Source: an uncultured Clostridia bacterium (GTDB lineage: Bacteria; Bacillota; Clostridia; Christensenellales; UBA1242). From it: DNA of 19,209 bases. The notes beneath the pieces were generated by a model, which did not search any database, had not been told where the DNA came from, and saw only the letters and a program-made list of their open reading frames with translations. The position numbers were made by a program, and so were the translations under genes. The stretch spans positions 1 through 19,209 of the forward strand of contig CAKVGH010000013.1 in assembly GCA_934747255.1 (NCBI GenBank). Direction: 5' to 3'. Shown one piece after another: positions 7,282-14,954 of the stretch; position 1 is the first letter of the stretch; each line of letters opens with the position of its first letter.

Positions 7282-7299
7282 TTTTACTAAATAGTAAAA
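7282..7299. promoter_or_regulatory. 18-bp inverted repeat in the leader of the metalloprotease-like gene
   Basis: Perfect palindrome TTTTACTA-AA-TAGTAAAA between the predicted start of transcription (about 7309) and the ribosome binding site. Its position would let a bound repressor block elongation. The binding protein is unknown. Confidence 0.5.
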
Positions 7300-7315
7300 A
7301 ATTTTTGATAAAAAT

Positions 7316-7344
7316 ATACTATCACTATTTGGCTTTGCTGTCAA
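7316..7344 (-). promoter_or_regulatory. Promoter of the metalloprotease-like gene
   Basis: On the minus strand: TTGACA (7339-7344), 17-bp spacer, TAGTAT (7316-7321). It leaves a leader of about 45 bases that contains the 18-bp palindrome. Confidence 0.8.
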
Positions 7345-7375
7345 TATGCGTTTTTATTTTTAGTGCAAAAAAGTT

Positions 7376-7410
7376 ATAAAAAAACCTGTTAGTTTTGCCT
7401 AGCAGGTTTT
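7376..7410 (-). terminator. Terminator of the zinc-ribbon membrane protein gene
   Basis: AAAACCTGTTAG (7381-7392) pairs with CTAGCAGGTTTT (7399-7410) around six bases with one G-T pair; on the minus strand the stem is followed by eight T. Confidence 0.85.
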
Positions 7411-7417
7411 AATTACA

Positions 7418-7912
7418 CTATTCTTTTTTTATTGCGTTGCCACAGTAAGAGCAAACATAGTTTATTCCATCAAACTCCATTGGACCATTACAATTTGGAC
7501 ATTTGATTTTGTCTGTAATAATTCCAGTTTGTTTTTTGTTTGTGTTTACTTCGAGATAGCCATTTCTAAAAATATAGCCATTCAACGAACCATCTAAAAT
7601 AAGTTTGTTAATTATCGCAGTGACTTCTTTTTCGTTTTTGAAAACTTGAGTTGCTATATCTTTTACGGAGTAGATATGCTCCTGTTCAATCATTCTTAAA
7701 ACCACTCCGCGACCTCTATGTTCGCCATAACTAATCCAACAAATTGGTGCTCCATAAAATCCCAAAACGGTAAAGACAATGCCGATAACCATTACGGAAG
7801 TTATACCTTTTGTTGCTCCCAAAATTATTCCTATTATGCCCGCTGGAAGCATTATTGAAAACGCTATCGCTAATATTAGTTTTGATGCAGTACGCTTTTT
7901 GTATCGTTCCAT
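7418..7912 (-). CDS. Two-helix membrane protein with C-terminal zinc ribbon
   Basis: A 164-residue protein. Order: a short basic N-terminus, two membrane helices (about 11-33 and 39-60), a helical region (68-125) with the look of a small winged-helix fold (SVKDIATQVFKNEKEV...INKLILDGSLNGYIFRNGYL), and a four-cysteine zinc ribbon CPNC...CSYC (C138, C141, C154, C157). The start is the ATG at 7912, with TAAGGAG just upstream and the promoter immediately before that; the frame is open 30 codons further but runs through the promoter. Similar small proteins with membrane helices plus a zinc ribbon are common in Firmicutes and mostly unstudied; I do not assign a function. It is a single-gene unit. 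Confidence 0.8.
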   Translation of the reverse strand: MERYKKRTASKLILAIAFSIMLPAGIIGIILGATKGITSVMVIGIVFTVLGFYGAPICWISYGEHRGRGVVLRMIEQEHIYSVKDIATQVFKNEKEVTAIINKLILDGSLNGYIFRNGYLEVNTNKKQTGIITDKIKCPNCNGPMEFDGINYVCSYCGNAIKKE

Positions 7913-7936
7913 TTTTGACTCCTTAATATAAAAATA

Positions 7937-7965
7937 ATTGTAACATATTTTAGATGGAATGTATA
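7937..7965 (-). promoter_or_regulatory. Promoter of the zinc-ribbon membrane protein gene
   Basis: On the minus strand: TATACA (7960-7965), 17-bp spacer ending TGT (extended -10), TACAAT (7937-7942). It fixes the start at 7912 rather than the longer frame. Confidence 0.65.
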
Positions 7966-8040
7966 CTTTTTTTGTTGCATTATAAAAAAATACACATAGC
8001 AAAACTTATTGCAAAATTAAATAAGAGTGAGTAGGGAATA

Positions 8041-8066
8041 AAAAAACCTATCATTTTTTTGATAGG
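8041..8066 (-). terminator. Terminator of the four-helix membrane protein gene
   Basis: CCTATCA (8047-8053) pairs with TGATAGG (8060-8066), six-base loop; on the minus strand the stem is followed by a T run. Confidence 0.85.
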
Positions 8067-8082
8067 CTTTTGAATTTTGATT

Positions 8083-8583
8083 TTACTTTGCAGATAGAAC
8101 ACTGCTAAATAATGCGCCAACACCCATAATGGTACTTAAAATTAGCACAAACCAATCTGCATAAGTCCCAAGGCTTGCAGATGAACCGCCAATAGAACTG
8201 CATTTGCTTGGTACAACAATCATAGCAACGATAGTCATTACTAAACTTGCTAGTGCGAATAAAATTAAACCAAATTTGATAAGTTTTACAACTGATTTAT
8301 TTTTAATTACGCCAGTGTCACAGCAAACTTTGAGAAGTCCTAAAAGTGCTAAAATTGAAGCGAATATTACTAATAGTAAAATCACTGTTGCAAGTCCAGA
8401 GTCTGCATTAAAGTCAAGCATACTATAACCAGAAATTGGACTTTCACTTGTGCCACCCAAAATGTTTACTTTTGATTTTGCATAAGGTAATGCTAAAAAT
8501 CCAAGTAAGCAACCAGCAAACACAAGTGTTAAAAGGTCTAACAACAAATATTTAGTTCTCTGTTTTGATGATTTTTTTGCCAT
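8083..8583 (-). CDS. Four-helix membrane protein of unknown function
   Basis: A 166-residue integral membrane protein with four hydrophobic segments: about 13-32, 58-83, 98-121 and 143-163. The N-terminus is basic (MAKKSSKQRTK), predicting a cytoplasmic start. The loop after helix 1 is rich in Gly and Ser (GGTSESPISGYS), and the last loop has SSIGGSSASLG. A cysteine pair (KVCCD) follows helix 2. The start has an ideal AGGAGG (8592-8597) 8 bp upstream. No family is recognised. It is transcribed alone from a strong promoter whose -35 sits inside a perfect 19-bp palindrome, so expression is probably controlled by a dimeric DNA-binding protein. Confidence 0.8.
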   Translation of the reverse strand: MAKKSSKQRTKYLLLDLLTLVFAGCLLGFLALPYAKSKVNILGGTSESPISGYSMLDFNADSGLATVILLLVIFASILALLGLLKVCCDTGVIKNKSVVKLIKFGLILFALASLVMTIVAMIVVPSKCSSIGGSSASLGTYADWFVLILSTIMGVGALFSSVLSAK

Positions 8584-8603
8584 TCCTATTTCCTCCTATT
8601 TTT

Positions 8604-8632
8604 ATAATAATTATTTATTAAAAGTTTGTCAA
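8604..8632 (-). promoter_or_regulatory. Promoter of the four-helix membrane protein gene
   Basis: On the minus strand: TTGACA (8627-8632), 17-bp spacer, TATTAT (8604-8609). Confidence 0.8.
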
Positions 8633-8638
8633 ACTTTT
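8620..8638. promoter_or_regulatory. Perfect 19-bp palindrome over the -35 (candidate operator)
   Basis: AAAAGTTTG-T-CAAACTTTT with 9-bp arms. It covers the -35 TTGACA of the minus-strand promoter completely, where a bound repressor would block RNA polymerase. Confidence 0.6.
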
Positions 8639-8810
8639 CTTTTTCCAAAACAAATTTGCTATTTTACATTTTTGTTAAAATGTCTATTATTTATTTAATA
8701 TAATAGTTTGAGTCATAAATTATATTGCAAAGGCTGTCAATTTTGGATGAATACAATGCCTTAAAGGAAGCAAATTGTAATAATAAAAAAATTAAAAAAT
8801 TTTTCAAAAA

Positions 8811-8837
8811 TTAGCACTCTGCACTTGACAGTGCTAA
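8811..8837 (+). promoter_or_regulatory. CIRCE element (HrcA operator) of clpB
   Basis: TTAGCACTC, nine bases, CAGTGCTAA: one mismatch from the CIRCE inverted repeat bound by the heat-shock repressor HrcA. The -35 hexamer lies inside its spacer and right arm, so HrcA binding would directly block transcription. Confidence 0.95.
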
Positions 8838-8853
8838 TTATTCGTACTATAAT
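8825..8853 (+). promoter_or_regulatory. Sigma-A promoter of clpB
   Basis: Exact consensus TTGACA (8825-8830), 17-bp spacer, TATAAT (8848-8853). A promoter this strong fits a gene held down by HrcA and released on heat stress. Confidence 0.93.
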
Positions 8854-8879
8854 ATGGGCGAAAATAAGGAGGTACAGAT

Positions 8880-11462
8880 ATGAATTACGATAAAATGACA
8901 CAAAAAAGTCTAGAATGTTTGCAAAACGCACAATCACTAGCACTCGAAAATGGTAATCAAGAGATTACATCGCTTCATTTGTTAAAGTGCCTAGTTGCTG
9001 ACTATGACGGACTTATATATCAAATGTTAAAAGACTTGAAGATTGATACTAACAAACTTGAACAAAACACTATTGCGGAAATAGAAAAGTTGCCAAAAAT
9101 CAGTCCACTTTCACAAGTGTATATGTCATCAGAAGTAACAACTTGCTTGAATTTTGCTGAACAATTAGCAAAGCAAATGAAAGACGAATATGTATCGGTA
9201 GAGCATATATTCTTGGCGATTATCGAAAAATCAGGTAATCATACAAAGCAAATCTTGGTTGCTAATGGCATCACAAAAGATGCATTTATAAAGGAACTTG
9301 CAAGTGTTCGAGGCAACACATTTGTTACAACAGATAACCCAGAAGGCACTTACAATGCACTAAAAAAGTATGGTACAGATTTGGTGGAACTTGCTAGACA
9401 AAGCAAAATGGACCCAGTTATTGGTAGGGACAACGAAATTCGTGATACCATTATGATTTTGTCAAGAAAGACAAAAAACAACCCAGTTTTGATTGGTGAA
9501 CCGGGTGTTGGTAAAACCGCTATTGTAGAAGGACTTGCTCAACGAATTTTGAGCGGCGATGTTCCAACAAACCTTAAAAACAAAACAATTTTTTCACTTG
9601 ATATGGGAGCATTGGTTTCGGGCGCAAAATATCGTGGCGAGTTTGAAGAAAGATTAAAATCCGTCTTAAATGAAGTCAAAAAGAGTGACGGAAGAATAAT
9701 ACTATTTATTGATGAACTTCATACCATTGTTGGAGCAGGCAATAGCGAAGGCAGTATGGACGCGGGCAATTTGCTAAAACCTATGCTTGCAAGGGGAGAA
9801 TTGCATTGTATTGGTGCAACAACCTTGAACGAGTATCACAAGTATATTGAAAAAGACCCAGCGCTAGAAAGACGATTTCAAACCGTGCTTGTAAATGAAC
9901 CAACAGTTGCAGATACTATTGCTATCTTGCGTGGCTTAAAAGAAAGATATGAAGTCTATCACGGAGTTAAAATCAGTGATAGTGCTTTAATCAATGCGGC
10001 TGTGTTATCAAATAGATATATTAGCGATAGGTTTTTGCCAGATAAGGCGATTGACCTAGTTGATGAAGCGTGTGCTATCGTTAAAACCGAAATTGACTCT
10101 ATGCCAGTCGAAATGGACGAGATTAGACGAAAGATGATACAACTTCAAATAGAAGAAACTGCTTTGAAAAAGGAAACAGATAAGCTTTCAAAATCTCATC
10201 TAGACGAAATTCAAAAGGAACTTGCTACTCTTCAAGAGAAGTTTAATGCAATGAACACAAAACTAAAGCAAGAAAAGGAAAATATCAACAAGGTTCAAGC
10301 ATTAAAGGAAGAAATTGCACAGGTTAATTCTCAAATCGAAAAAGCGCAAAGAGAGTACGACTTAAACAAAGCAGCAGAATTAAAATATACAAAACTTATT
10401 TCTTTGCAAAAACAATTAGAAGAAGCCGAAAAACTTGTTGAAAGCGAAAAAAACGGCATACTTCAAAGCAAGGTTACGGACGAAGAAATTAGGCAAGTCG
10501 TTTCTAAATGGACGGGTATTCCAGTTAATAGTTTGAAGGAAAGCGAAAGAGAAAAAATCTTAAAACTTCCAGAAATTTTACACGAACGAGTAGTTGGGCA
10601 AGACGAAGCTGTCCAAAAAGTATCAAATGCGATTTTGCGTTCGAGAGCAGGTATTCAAGACCCAAATAGACCATTGGGTTCATTCCTATTTTTAGGTCCA
10701 ACGGGCGTAGGTAAAACCGAATTATCAAAGGCACTTTCGGGGGCATTGTTTGATGACGAAAAAAATATCATTCGTATTGATATGAGTGAATATATGGAAA
10801 AATTTTCAGTGTCAAGATTGATTGGTGCGCCTCCTGGCTATGTAGGCTATGAAGAAGGCGGACAATTAACCGAAGCTGTTAGAAGAAAACCTTATTCAGT
10901 AGTTTTGTTTGATGAAATTGAAAAAGCACATCCAGATGTATTCAATGTATTACTACAAATTTTGGACGATGGCAGAATAACTGATTCACTTGGCAAAACA
11001 GTTGACTTCAAAAATACAATTATTATTTTGACTAGCAACCTTGGTGCAGATGTAATTTTGTCTAGCATTGAAAAAGACCACAAGATAACCGACAAGGCAC
11101 GAGAAGATGTTAAGGAAATTCTTAAACATAATTTTAGACCAGAGTTTTTGAACAGACTTGATGATATAATTTTGTTCCAGCCACTTCAAAAAAATCAAAT
11201 TTCAAAGATAGTTGATTTGCTCTTAAATAAACTTGCTCAAAGACTTGCTGATAAGCAAATTTCATTAAAAGTAACAGATAAAGCGAAAGACTTTATTATA
11301 GCAAATGGTTATGATGAAGCGTTTGGTGCTAGACCATTAAAAAGGTTTATTCAAGACTCGGTTGAAACTCTTGTTGCTAAAAAACTTTTGTCTAACGATA
11401 TTGATGCTGGCTCAACTATAACTGTTGACGAAGATAATGGCGAGTTAAAAATAAAAGACTAA
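8880..11462 (+). CDS. clpB: ClpB, ATP-dependent disaggregase chaperone
   Basis: Hsp100 protein of 860 residues, the usual ClpB length. It threads aggregated proteins through a hexameric ring and works with DnaK/DnaJ/GrpE in the cytoplasm. Domains: N-terminal Clp repeat domain (1-145); first AAA+ module with Walker A GEPGVGKT (206-213) and Walker B ILFIDE (274-279); middle coiled-coil domain (about 395-530), which marks ClpB and not ClpA/ClpX; second AAA+ module with Walker A GPTGVGKT (606-613) and Walker B VVLFDE; C-terminal D2-small domain. There is no IGF/IGL tripeptide loop for ClpP visible, as expected for ClpB. The ATG has AAGGAGG about 7 bp upstream. The CIRCE-controlled promoter identifies it as a class I heat-shock gene, here without dnaK or groEL beside it. 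The sequence is intact. Confidence 0.97.
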   Translation: MNYDKMTQKSLECLQNAQSLALENGNQEITSLHLLKCLVADYDGLIYQMLKDLKIDTNKLEQNTIAEIEKLPKISPLSQVYMSSEVTTCLNFAEQLAKQMKDEYVSVEHIFLAIIEKSGNHTKQILVANGITKDAFIKELASVRGNTFVTTDNPEGTYNALKKYGTDLVELARQSKMDPVIGRDNEIRDTIMILSRKTKNNPVLIGEPGVGKTAIVEGLAQRILSGDVPTNLKNKTIFSLDMGALVSGAKYRGEFEERLKSVLNEVKKSDGRIILFIDELHTIVGAGNSEGSMDAGNLLKPMLARGELHCIGATTLNEYHKYIEKDPALERRFQTVLVNEPTVADTIAILRGLKERYEVYHGVKISDSALINAAVLSNRYISDRFLPDKAIDLVDEACAIVKTEIDSMPVEMDEIRRKMIQLQIEETALKKETDKLSKSHLDEIQKELATLQEKFNAMNTKLKQEKENINKVQALKEEIAQVNSQIEKAQREYDLNKAAELKYTKLISLQKQLEEAEKLVESEKNGILQSKVTDEEIRQVVSKWTGIPVNSLKESEREKILKLPEILHERVVGQDEAVQKVSNAILRSRAGIQDPNRPLGSFLFLGPTGVGKTELSKALSGALFDDEKNIIRIDMSEYMEKFSVSRLIGAPPGYVGYEEGGQLTEAVRRKPYSVVLFDEIEKAHPDVFNVLLQILDDGRITDSLGKTVDFKNTIIILTSNLGADVILSSIEKDHKITDKAREDVKEILKHNFRPEFLNRLDDIILFQPLQKNQISKIVDLLLNKLAQRLADKQISLKVTDKAKDFIIANGYDEAFGARPLKRFIQDSVETLVAKKLLSNDIDAGSTITVDEDNGELKIKD

Positions 11463-11622
11463 ACTAATGATATTTTTTTGGTGATATAATATAAATCTTT
11501 CAAAAAATGATAGTAAAAATCAATGTTTTTTACTTGTAAATTTGCGTGTAAATTAAATAATATTTTCAAGCAAAAAGTTCTTGAAAAATTGTTATAATAA
11601 ATATTATCAAAAATAGGTAATT
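11463..11622. other. clpB 3' region
   Basis: 160 bp between the clpB stop and its terminator. Two TATAAT-like runs occur (near 11484 and 11594) but neither has a matching -35. No RNA gene or ORF is supported. Confidence 0.35.
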
Positions 11623-11671
11623 AAAAAATAAGACGAAATCTCAATTATTTTGACTTTCGCCTTATTTTTTT
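11623..11671 (+). terminator. Terminator of clpB
   Basis: AAAAAATAAGACGAAA (11623-11638) pairs with TTTCGCCTTATTTTTT (11655-11670), one mismatch, 16-base loop, ending in a T run. The symmetry means it could also work on the other strand. Confidence 0.8.
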
Positions 11672-11776
11672 GTGTTTTATAAGTTCATTTATTTAATAAA
11701 GAGTTTTATTTTGAATAGTAAATTAAGTGATAAAATGTTTTAGTTATAGTAAAGAAAAATACAAATTGATTCTATT

Positions 11777-11825
11777 TGATAATGATAAGTTGCTAGTCCA
11801 AAATCAATATTGAGAATAATTATCA
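11777..11825. promoter_or_regulatory. Two Fur-family-like boxes
   Basis: TGAGAATAATTATCA (11811-11825) differs at one base from the 7-1-7 Fur consensus TGATAATnATTATCA. A weaker TGATAATGATAAGTT lies 34 bp upstream at 11777-11791. They sit 100-150 bp before the promoter of the following gene, farther than a usual Fur site, and AT-rich sequence makes chance matches common. The rest of 11672-11927 holds nothing else I recognise. Confidence 0.3.
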
Positions 11826-11927
11826 ATAACATTTTATATTTAGTACGCTATCGTTTTTGATTTTTTGCTATGAAATTTTAGTCATTATAAACAAACAATA
11901 CCTGTATAACCTAACAAAAACTCAATA

Positions 11928-11956
11928 TTGACAAGCCTGCAACTATGTGATATTAT
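11928..11956 (+). promoter_or_regulatory. Promoter of the DUF6273-like pair
   Basis: TTGACA (11928-11933), 17-bp spacer, TATTAT (11951-11956). The leader is short, about 18 bases. Confidence 0.85.
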
Positions 11957-11980
11957 TACTTTGTAATAAGTGGAGAAAAA

Positions 11981-13213
11981 ATGAAATTAAAAGATTTTAT
12001 AATCAAACAAACTCAAAAAACTATAGAAAAAGAATCTTTCTTTTCAAAGGAAGAAAAAATTATTGAAGAGCAAGATTTTGTTTTTATTGATTTGGAAGAT
12101 ACTGACAAAAACAATAAAGATGAGTGGAACAAAACAATGCCAACAGATTATGCTTTAATTAACAATGCAAGTTCATCCACTCTTGATGAAATGAAACAAG
12201 AACCCTGTTTTATTTGGATTAGGCCAAAAATTAGAATTTTACACGATTTTGGAAGAGTTCCAACTATACAAACTAACGCAATATATAAACGACTAGATAG
12301 CCCAGATAATATTTTAGGAGTTCGTCCAACAATTTTTCTTGATGCAGAAAAAGTAATTCGTGCAAAAAACGAAAGCGACAATTTCAAAATAAAACAAATT
12401 TACGAAAATGAAAAGTATATTAACACCATTACATTTGGTTCTTTTCCACAAACTTTTGTGGGCGAGGAACTAAATCAAACACTGGAAGATTTGTTACAAA
12501 AAGGAGAAATTAAACCAACTGGCAAAACTTTTGTTGGTTCAATATATGCTAATTCTTTTGGAGCGATGACAAAGATAGAAAACAAAAATATTCACTGTAA
12601 TAACGAATATCAATATGGTGAAAGTAAGTATGTTAGAGTTTTGACAAAATGTTCAAAAGATATTTTAGACCATTCTATTGGTCGAATTAGTTACAAGACT
12701 TATGAAAAAATATATTGGCTAAAAGTTGAGCCAATCACTTGGATTATTCGTAACTATGAATCTTTACCACGAGAACTAAACCCTTTTGGCAAAGCAAAAG
12801 ATAATCATCTAGATTTATTATGCAAAAATGTTGTGCTTAATTCCATTCAATTTTACCCTGACCCTACTCATAAAAATTATTCGTGGTGGGAAACAAGTGC
12901 AGTTATGGGCTATTTGAATGGGCTTAATGTAAATGTTAAACAAAAAAATCGTTATGGAGAATTCTTAACAAGTGGTGGAGATTTTACTAATCATAACTTT
13001 TTGTTAGATGCCTTTGATGAAGAAGTTTTGCTTAATCAAGACAAAGAAAATATGACAGCAAATCATAGCAGTCAAAAACCAAAAAGCGAACTAGAAAAGC
13101 ATAGAGATGAATTGATTAAAAAGATACTGAAAAAGAAAAATGCAAAAAGTAGTGCTAGTAGTAATTTTAGTAAAAGTGGCACTGCTGACTTGGAAGACGA
13201 AAAAACTTTATAG
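11981..13213 (+). CDS. DUF6273-like protein, first of a tandem pair
   Basis: A 410-residue protein of unknown function. The C-terminal two thirds match the pattern of DUF6273-type proteins: TFGSFPQT (151-158), KVEPITWII (248-256), SWWETSAVMGYLNG (301-314) and a late GGDF...NFLLDAFDEE block. That domain is widespread in Firmicutes, distantly like formylglycine-generating-enzyme or C-type-lectin-like folds, and has no settled role. The N-terminal 50 residues are charged and unrecognised; the C-terminal ~60 (after DAFDEE) are a Lys/Glu-rich probable coiled coil followed by a Ser-rich tail. No signal peptide or membrane helix is seen. It shares the order PTDYA, ILGV, TGKTF.G, KVEPI.WII, GYLNG/NYLNG and DAFD with the next gene, so the two arose by duplication. 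GGAG about 7 bp before the ATG supports the start. Confidence 0.75.
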   Translation: MKLKDFIIKQTQKTIEKESFFSKEEKIIEEQDFVFIDLEDTDKNNKDEWNKTMPTDYALINNASSSTLDEMKQEPCFIWIRPKIRILHDFGRVPTIQTNAIYKRLDSPDNILGVRPTIFLDAEKVIRAKNESDNFKIKQIYENEKYINTITFGSFPQTFVGEELNQTLEDLLQKGEIKPTGKTFVGSIYANSFGAMTKIENKNIHCNNEYQYGESKYVRVLTKCSKDILDHSIGRISYKTYEKIYWLKVEPITWIIRNYESLPRELNPFGKAKDNHLDLLCKNVVLNSIQFYPDPTHKNYSWWETSAVMGYLNGLNVNVKQKNRYGEFLTSGGDFTNHNFLLDAFDEEVLLNQDKENMTANHSSQKPKSELEKHRDELIKKILKKKNAKSSASSNFSKSGTADLEDEKTL

Positions 13214-13233
13214 ATTAAAATAGGGGAACAAAA

Positions 13234-14457
13234 TTGGCAAATTTAGATTTGAAAAATTGTATTGTTTCAACAAAAAAGCAATATAATAACGGTATTTATG
13301 ATGATGTGATTTTTCAAACATACGACAAAGTTTTTATTGGTAATTTTTACGACTACACCAACAAATATAATCACTCATTAAGGGCTTTTCCAACTGACTA
13401 TGCCATTTTGTGTGGCGCTTGCTATGACTTCAATGCAAATGTTCCTATCGGCGAAAAAATTTATAGAAAAGAAAAGGTAAAAGATTCAATAATTTTTACT
13501 GACTCGCAAAATTGTGAAAACACAAATGCTTTGGAATCGTATGTTATAAGCAATAATCAAGACGATAAAGACACTGTTTTGGCTGACGAACTGCACTGCA
13601 CGGTCGTTCCAATGATGAGATTTGATTTGTCTAAATTAAATAGCATAAACAGTTCAATATTGGGAGTAAACTTCAAAAAATATCGAAACAGATTAAATTC
13701 TGGAATTGATATGATAGTTACTATTGGAGAATACCCACAAACTTGTGCTAGCAAAACATTAAACATAAAACTTGAAGAACTTTATCAAAAAAATAAATTA
13801 ACTAGAACTGGCAAGACATTTACTGGAAGATATGATGCAGAAAAAAAAATTTTTGTGCAAAATGAAGAATTTTCGTACGAAAATGAAAGATATGTTAGAG
13901 TTAAAGATGAATCTTATGTTGGTTTTTATTCAAAGTGGATGTTTGAAGACTTTATAGGTGGAGAAAAATATTTTTGGGTAAAAGTTGAACCTATCGAATG
14001 GATTATTCTTAATTGGAAGGAAATTGAGCAAGATTTGTTAAATTTTCATAAGCAACAATTATCAGCAAAAAATAATACAATTTTAGAACTGGTAACCCGA
14101 AATGGTATCATCGGCGGTATGCCATTTTATCCGTTTGAAACACCAGACAACTACCACTTGTTTTGGCAAAATAGCACAATTAGGAATTATCTTAATGGCT
14201 ACGATTCGGGTGAATGTACACCTTTTGTGAACGAAGAATTTTTATTAAAAGATGGCGGAAACTTTAAGGACAAAAATAATTTTCTTACAGAAGCGTTTGA
14301 TTGTGAAAGTCTTATTCAGTCAAATGCCAAAATGGAAGAAGCACTTGTTGACTTAAATGCAAGAGTGGAAGAAGCTCGTAACAAACTTGTTTCAAACGCA
14401 CTTAAACGCAAAAAACAAGTAGAGCAAAAAAGTAACGAAGAAGAAAATGTTAATTAG
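13234..14457 (+). CDS. DUF6273-like protein, second of a tandem pair
   Basis: A 407-residue paralog of the preceding protein, 20 bp downstream and certainly co-transcribed. Motifs: PTDYA (53-57, the same position as in the first copy), TIGEYPQT (163-170), KVEPIEWII (250-258), FWQNSTIRNYLNG (310-322) and GGNF...NFLTEAFDCES. Here the W..STIRNYLNG motif is closer to the DUF6273 consensus than in copy one. The C-terminus (about 365-407) is a Glu/Lys coiled coil ending in an acidic tail. The start is TTG, supported by AGGGGAA (13222-13228) six bases upstream and by the absence of any other early start codon. Similarity by eye is confined to motif blocks, so the duplication is old. No transport signal is seen. 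Paired, coiled-coil-tailed copies may form a hetero-oligomer (inference). Confidence 0.75.
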   Translation: MANLDLKNCIVSTKKQYNNGIYDDVIFQTYDKVFIGNFYDYTNKYNHSLRAFPTDYAILCGACYDFNANVPIGEKIYRKEKVKDSIIFTDSQNCENTNALESYVISNNQDDKDTVLADELHCTVVPMMRFDLSKLNSINSSILGVNFKKYRNRLNSGIDMIVTIGEYPQTCASKTLNIKLEELYQKNKLTRTGKTFTGRYDAEKKIFVQNEEFSYENERYVRVKDESYVGFYSKWMFEDFIGGEKYFWVKVEPIEWIILNWKEIEQDLLNFHKQQLSAKNNTILELVTRNGIIGGMPFYPFETPDNYHLFWQNSTIRNYLNGYDSGECTPFVNEEFLLKDGGNFKDKNNFLTEAFDCESLIQSNAKMEEALVDLNARVEEARNKLVSNALKRKKQVEQKSNEEENVN

Positions 14458-14593
14458 TTTTTTACAGCGATAATATGAACTTTTTATCAAAATTTTTGGT
14501 AAAAAGTTTGAATAATGTTACTTGGTGTTTTGTAAATAGTAAGTAAAAAATGCATATAGTTTTTGCTAAAAATAGAATGGGATTTACAATTTG
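14458..14593. other. Spacer before terminator
   Basis: Contains an inverted repeat AACTTTTTA...TAAAAAGTT (about 14476-14506) without a T run; otherwise nothing is seen. Confidence 0.35.
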
Positions 14594-14619
14594 AAAAGGA
14601 CTTTTTGAAGTCCTTTTTT
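14594..14619 (+). terminator. Terminator of the DUF6273-like operon
   Basis: AAAAGGACTT (14594-14603) pairs with AAGTCCTTTT (14608-14617) with a four-base loop and a T run. Confidence 0.85.
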
Positions 14620-14732
14620 GTGTTTGATTGTTCTAGATTATTGGCGCAATGGGGGAAAAAAGAATGATAGATTTTGTGTGTCAAAAGTACAGGGTAATGG
14701 GTTATATAGCAAACCACGAGTGTTATATTGAC

Positions 14733-14823
14733 TACCTATAAAATAATGATATGTAAAGGTTTTGTAGGAATACCGACTTGTTGACTTGCTATTTTGAATA
14801 CCTAAAAAATAATGATATGTAAA
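14733..14823. repeat. Pair of 25-bp direct repeats, 66-bp period
   Basis: Two copies at 14733-14757 and 14799-14823, identical except one base: TACCTA, then T or A, then AAAATAATGATATGTAAA. The 41 bases between them are unrelated. Each copy is preceded by a TTGACT within 20 bases (14728 and 14781). The gap around them (14620-14940) otherwise holds no gene and no clear promoter for the following gene. Confidence 0.75.
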
Positions 14824-14954
14824 AGGGATAAAATTGCAGATATTTATAAAAAATTAAATAAAAATCAAAAAAATTAGTGGTTTTTTATAAAAAAACTTTA
14901 ATTTTTCTAATATTTTTGGAAAAATTTGCCATTCTAAAACAAAAGGAGAGTTTT

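Noticed and set aside
7913..8002. Longer start for the zinc-ribbon protein
   Set aside because: The extension covers the promoter and ribosome binding site of the shorter form.
10525..11198. Minus-strand frames inside clpB
   Set aside because: Antisense shadows of a well conserved gene.
14733..14823. Two-unit CRISPR
   Set aside because: Only two repeats, AT-only composition, no palindromic repeat and no cas genes.
14877..14954. Longer start for the SIMPL gene
   Set aside because: The extra 26 codons have no ribosome site and would displace the signal peptide from the N-terminus.
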